From the NCBI RefSeq assembly GCF_002573715.1, contig NZ_PDHM01000026.1, positions 1-64,000 of the forward strand: a DNA stretch of 64,000 bases. Reading direction: 5' to 3'. The notes below the pieces were generated by a model. It saw only the letters and a list, made by a program, of their open reading frames with translations. It had not been told where the DNA came from and ran no database searches. Position 1 is the first letter of the stretch. Every line of letters starts with the position of its first letter. This stretch comes from Paenibacillus sp. EZ-K15. Lineage in GTDB: Bacteria > Bacillota > Bacilli > Paenibacillales > Paenibacillaceae. The position numbers and the translations under genes were made by a program. Below, in pieces: positions 60,035 to 64,000 of the stretch.

Positions 60035-62491
60035 TTATTCCGTTTCAGCTGATGCGGCAGTGACGCTCTCGTTCTTGTGTACAACCAGCTCGCCGTTTGC
60101 CTCATCAATGGTGAGCGAATCACCCTTGGCCACAGTACCTCTCAGCAGCTCCTCGGAGAGACGATCCTCGATGTGCTTCTGGATAGCCCGGCGCAGCGGG
60201 CGGGCACCAAAGGCCGGATCGTATCCTTCCTTCGCAATGAAAGCCTTCGCTTTGTCTGTGAGCTCGAAATGCACCTCGAATTCCTTCAGACGTTTACGCA
60301 GCTCGTCGGACATCAATGTCACGATTTCGGCAATGTGTTTCTCTTCCAGAGAGTGGAATACGATGATCTCGTCAATCCGGTTCAAGAACTCCGGACGGAA
60401 GCTCTTCTTGAGCTCATCCATCACTTTGCCTTTCATATTGTTATAATCGCGACCTGCATCCGTCACTGCAGTAAAGCCAAGCGTAGAGTTCTTCTTGATC
60501 GCTTCCGCTCCCACGTTGGAGGTCAGAATGATCAGGGTGTTGCGGAAGTCCACCACGCGGCCCTTGGAGTCGGTCAAGCGTCCGTCTTCCAGCACTTGAA
60601 GCAAGATGTTGAATACCTCAGGGTGTGCCTTCTCGATCTCATCGAGGAGCACAACGGAATATGGTTTGCGGCGTACCTTCTCGGTCAGCTGACCGCCTTC
60701 TTCGTAGCCGACATATCCCGGAGGCGCTCCGACGAGACGTGATGTGGAATGCTTCTCCATGTACTCGGACATATCGATCCGCACAACCGCATTCTCGTCT
60801 CCGAACATCGCTTCCGCAAGGGCGCGTGCCAGCTCGGTTTTACCTACCCCGGTAGGACCCAAGAAGATGAAGGAGCCCATTGGACGCTTCGGATCTTTCA
60901 GTCCTGCACGTGCCCGGCGAACCGCACGGCTGACCGCTTTGACCGCTTCCTCTTGACCGATCACGCGGCTGTGGAGGATTTCTTCCAGATTCAGAAGACG
61001 CTCGGTCTCTTCTTCTTTCAGTTTATTTACAGGAATACCGGTCCAGTTGGCAACAACGTCGGCGATATCCTCCGGCGTTACCTCGGAATCGGTACGTCCT
61101 TGTTTTTCTTTCCATTGATTCTTCGTAACTTCAAGCTCTTCACGCAGTTTCTGTTCCGTATCGCGCAGCGCTGCAGCTTTCTCGAATTCCTGGCTTTGGA
61201 CAGCTGCATCCTTCTCTTTGCGGATGTCCTCCAGATGCGCTTCCTGATCTTTTAGATTTGGCGGTATGGTATACGTATGAAGGCGAACTTTCGAACCGGC
61301 CTCGTCAATCAGGTCAATCGCTTTATCCGGCAGGAAACGGTCCGTAATGTAGCGATCGGACAATTTCACGGCCTGCTCGATCGCTTCATCCGTAATTTTC
61401 ACGCGGTGATGCGCTTCGTAACGGTCACGCAGTCCATACAGAATCTGAATGGCTTCCTCCGGCGACGGTTGATCCACCGTAATCGGTTGGAAACGGCGCT
61501 CGAGAGCCGCATCTTTTTCAATATATTTACGGTATTCGTCCAGTGTGGTTGCCCCGATGCACTGAAGCTCTCCGCGTGCCAATGATGGCTTAAGAATGTT
61601 GGAAGCGTCAATCGCTCCTTCTGCACCGCCTGCACCGATCAAGGTATGGAGCTCATCGATGAACAGAACAATGTTGCCTGCTTGACGAATCTCATCCATA
61701 ATTTTTTTCAGGCGATCCTCAAACTCGCCGCGGTATTTGGTTCCAGCAACAACCGAGCCCATATCCAGCGTCATGACGCGTTTGTCGCGCAGTGTCTCCG
61801 GAATTTCATTGTTAATGATGCGTTGTGCCAGGCCTTCGGCAATCGCCGTCTTACCCACCCCTGGTTCACCAATCAACACCGGGTTGTTCTTCGTACGGCG
61901 GCTCAGCACCTGAATCACACGCTCGATTTCTTTGCTGCGTCCGATGACCGGATCCAGGTTGCCTTCTTTGGCAATGGCGGTCAGATCGCGAGCGAGACTG
62001 TCGAGTGTAGGCGTGCTTACGTTTTGCGGCGTGCCATGATGGCTCGATACCGCTTCACTGCTGCCAAGCAGCTGCAGTACTTGCTGGCGAGCCTTATTCA
62101 AGCTAATGCCCAGGTTGTTTAGCACACGAGCTGCAACCCCTTCGCCTTCGCGAATCAGCCCCAGCAGAATATGCTCAGTACCTACATAGGTATGACCAAG
62201 CTTACGAGCTTCGTCCATGGAGAGCTCAATTACCTTTTTCGCTCTAGGCGTATAAGCAATGTTGGTAGGCTGCTCCTGTCCGCGTCCGATTAATGTTTCG
62301 ACTTCATCCTGAATTTTCTCAAGACCAAGTCCAAGTCCGATCAGCGCTTTGGCTGCAATGCCGTCTCCTTCACGAATAAGTCCTAGCAGGATATGTTCTG
62401 TGCCGATATTGTTGTGACCCAGACGTACCGCTTCTTCCTGAGCCAATGCAAGCACCTTTTGTGCACGTTCCGTAAATCTGCCAAACATCAT
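60035..62491 (-). CDS. clpC: ATP-dependent Clp protease ATPase subunit ClpC
   Basis: An 818-residue AAA+ unfoldase with two ATPase modules. The N domain (1-150) has FTERAQKVLALAQEEAVRLG; the first Walker A is GEPGVGKTAIAEG near residue 210, the middle UVR-like domain spans about 400-480, and the second Walker A is GPTGVGKTELARAL near 550. With ClpP it degrades proteins marked by McsB arginine phosphorylation. The start has GGAGGTGCAATACT. It follows mcsB in the ctsR-mcsA-mcsB-clpC order. Confidence 0.97.
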   Translation of the reverse strand: MMFGRFTERAQKVLALAQEEAVRLGHNNIGTEHILLGLIREGDGIAAKALIGLGLGLEKIQDEVETLIGRGQEQPTNIAYTPRAKKVIELSMDEARKLGHTYVGTEHILLGLIREGEGVAARVLNNLGISLNKARQQVLQLLGSSEAVSSHHGTPQNVSTPTLDSLARDLTAIAKEGNLDPVIGRSKEIERVIQVLSRRTKNNPVLIGEPGVGKTAIAEGLAQRIINNEIPETLRDKRVMTLDMGSVVAGTKYRGEFEDRLKKIMDEIRQAGNIVLFIDELHTLIGAGGAEGAIDASNILKPSLARGELQCIGATTLDEYRKYIEKDAALERRFQPITVDQPSPEEAIQILYGLRDRYEAHHRVKITDEAIEQAVKLSDRYITDRFLPDKAIDLIDEAGSKVRLHTYTIPPNLKDQEAHLEDIRKEKDAAVQSQEFEKAAALRDTEQKLREELEVTKNQWKEKQGRTDSEVTPEDIADVVANWTGIPVNKLKEEETERLLNLEEILHSRVIGQEEAVKAVSRAVRRARAGLKDPKRPMGSFIFLGPTGVGKTELARALAEAMFGDENAVVRIDMSEYMEKHSTSRLVGAPPGYVGYEEGGQLTEKVRRKPYSVVLLDEIEKAHPEVFNILLQVLEDGRLTDSKGRVVDFRNTLIILTSNVGAEAIKKNSTLGFTAVTDAGRDYNNMKGKVMDELKKSFRPEFLNRIDEIIVFHSLEEKHIAEIVTLMSDELRKRLKEFEVHFELTDKAKAFIAKEGYDPAFGARPLRRAIQKHIEDRLSEELLRGTVAKGDSLTIDEANGELVVHKNESVTAASAETE

Positions 62492-62601
62492 AGTATTGCA
62501 CCTCCACGTTTCAATTAATATATTGAACCTCGCGGATTTCGGTGTATCGTCAACTACAGGACGCTTACACCGTCATCCAACTGTAAAACGAGTATAGATC
62601 C

Positions 62602-63668
62602 TTAATGGTTACCCAATGTTTCTCTGATTAGCTTAGCCCTGTACATGTCGCGTTCGGAAGGAGTCATACCCTCTCCATAGGTCTTCTGCAGAAAGCCCGG
62701 CTGTGTCTTCACATTCAGTTCATTCATGACCGGATTTCCGGGCCTTCCAGGAGGCCGAGATCCACACCAAGCCGAACATCGGATAAACGCTGGGCTGCTT
62801 CCTTGGAATCCATCACTGCCGCATAAGACAGTATGCCATAGGAGCGCATAACCCGATCCGTAATCCGAAGCTTGGATTCACCCAAGAGCCGGGCTCTGGC
62901 ATTCTTCTCATGCTCGATGATTTGCAGGGCAACGCTGTGAAGATTCTCAATGATCTCCGACTCGGTTTGACCGAGCGTAATCTGATTCGAGATTTGAAAC
63001 AGGTTGCCTAACGCTTCGCTGCCTTCACCGTAAATCCCTCTTACCGTCAAGCCTACCTGCGATACAGCCGAGAGGATCCGGTTAATCTGTTGTGTCATAA
63101 CAAGAGCGGGCAAATGCATCATGACCGATGCGCGAAGGCCAGTGCCGACATTGGTCGGACAGCTTGTAAGATAACCTCGCTTGTCATCAAACGCATAATC
63201 GATCTCGGATTCAAAAACATCATCCAGCGCCGTCGCACGTGCCCATGCCTCGCGAACCTGAAATCCGGGATATAAACACTGGATGCGCAGGTGATCCTCT
63301 TCATTGATCATAATGCTGACGGATTCATCTTCAGTAAGGATGACTGCACCGTTTCGGGATTCATTCGCCAGATTGGGACTGATTAGATGCTTCTCAACAA
63401 GAACCTTCTTATCCAGCTCATCAATCTCACTTAATTTAATTACATGCAAATCCCCGAAATCCTGCAAATCGTTCTTATTCTTCAATACATCCGTCAGGCG
63501 CTCTAGCACTTCTCCTGACTGCTGATCCGTTGCCAGCAGCGGGAAAGGAAGATGCTGCAGATTGCGCGCCACCCTGACACGGGTGCTGATGACAATGTCG
63601 GAATCCTGACCGTTCCCGCGCATCCACTCGCTCAGCGCCGAATCGGTAAACCGGAGATTAGACATCAC
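62602..63668 (-). CDS. mcsB: protein arginine kinase McsB, apparent frameshift near the 3' end
   Basis: McsB phosphorylates arginines on proteins and so marks them for ClpC-ClpP. The phosphagen kinase core is intact: ISTRVRVARNLQHLPFPLLA, INEEDHLRIQ, SCPTNVGTGLRASVMMHLP and RGIYGEGSEALGNLFQISNQ. As sequenced, the frame stops at 62724 after 314 residues. The usual C-terminus continues in another frame from about 62740 (MNELNVKTQPGFLQ and SERDMYRAKLIRE) to TAA at 62602. Adding one C in the CCC run (minus strand of 62740-62742) joins them into 355 residues, the normal length. Confidence 0.9.
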
Positions 63669-63703
63669 GCATTCCTCCTACTAAAGTGCAAAATCTTACA
63701 ATC

Positions 63704-64000
63704 TTATCCCTGAGCCATATTTCGCTCTAGCTCACGGATTTGGTCCCGGATCTCGGCAGCCGTTTCAAACTCCTCCTGCACGATCCGAATTTGAAGCTCC
63801 TTCTTAAGCTCATCGATTTGGCGTTTGATCTGAATCCGACCACCCGTACGCTTCGGCACTTTGCCGACATGGGAGGTCCCCCCATGGACTCGCTTAAACA
63901 ATGGATCCAAGCGATCCGAGAAATATTTATAACACGAGCTGCAGCCGAACCGGCCAAGCTTGCTGAACTGGGAATACGTCATGCCGCATTCTTCGCATTG
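63704..64000 (-). CDS. mcsA: McsA, activator of McsB (partial, 3' part)
   Basis: The last 98 codons of McsA; the start is outside the right edge. Visible are a CEEC pair at the edge and a GCSSCYKYF pair, which with the first form a zinc-binding site, and the C-terminal UVR domain (QIDELKKELQIRIVQEEFET and IRELER). McsA activates the McsB kinase and CtsR regulation. It is followed by mcsB 35 bases later. Confidence 0.93.
   Translation of the reverse strand, partial: QCEECGMTYSQFSKLGRFGCSSCYKYFSDRLDPLFKRVHGGTSHVGKVPKRTGGRIQIKRQIDELKKELQIRIVQEEFETAAEIRDQIRELERNMAQG

Overview
This window looks like the core ribosomal and transcription region of a Firmicutes chromosome, most probably Paenibacillus or a close relative. 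Gene order follows the Bacillus subtilis block from ctsR/mcsA to the rRNA operon beside pdaB, seen here in reverse, so almost every gene lies on the minus strand. Sporulation and germination genes (pdaB, kbaA, gerD, cwlD, a SpoIIM-family gene, sigH) point to an endospore former. The first bases are the leader of an rRNA operon whose 16S gene should begin just outside the left edge. The genus rests on remembered sequence style (rRNA leader, pssA beside disA, repeat families), not on a search.

Layout. 1-10.5 kb: rRNA promoter and leader, a small unknown gene, a SpoIIM-family membrane protein, pdaB, kbaA, gerD, salA/mrp and cwlD. These are followed by sulfate assimilation genes (cysH-sat) and a marR plus 14-helix MFS efflux pair, which B. 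subtilis does not have at this place. 10.5-12.5 kb: rpsI, rplM, truA. 12.5-12.9 kb: a gene-free gap with repeats and hairpins where B. subtilis has ecfA1-ecfA2-ecfT. 12.9-28.2 kb: the S10-spc-alpha super-operon, rpsJ to rplQ, with secY, adk, map, a KOW protein, infA and rpoA inside. 28.6-33.4 kb: rplGB-rpsL-rpsG-fusA-tuf. 33.6-45.4 kb: rpmG-secE-nusG-rplK-rplA-rplJ-rplL-rsmC-like-rpoB-rpoC. 46-55 kb: sigH, rae1, rlmB, mrnC, cysS and cysE (behind a T-box), gltX, ispF, ispD and a PIN/TRAM protein. 55.7-64 kb: a lone plus-strand small gene, pssA, disA, radA, clpC, mcsB and the 3' part of mcsA.

The genes mostly serve translation, transcription, protein export and quality control. Regulation visible in the DNA includes sigma-A promoters for several operons, r-protein leaders before rplJ and rplM, a T-box before cysE, a MarR operator, and many intrinsic terminators.

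No new large system is visible; this is mainly a housekeeping region. The points most worth a second look are an apparent one-base frameshift near the 3' end of mcsB, two dispersed intergenic repeat families (one with an inner hairpin whose two arms change together), a structured gap where the ECF genes are missing, a cluster of four DnaA-box-like sites upstream of marR, and a sat terminator whose right arm is also the cwlD ribosome binding site. I saw no tRNA, CRISPR array, insertion sequence or prophage gene.
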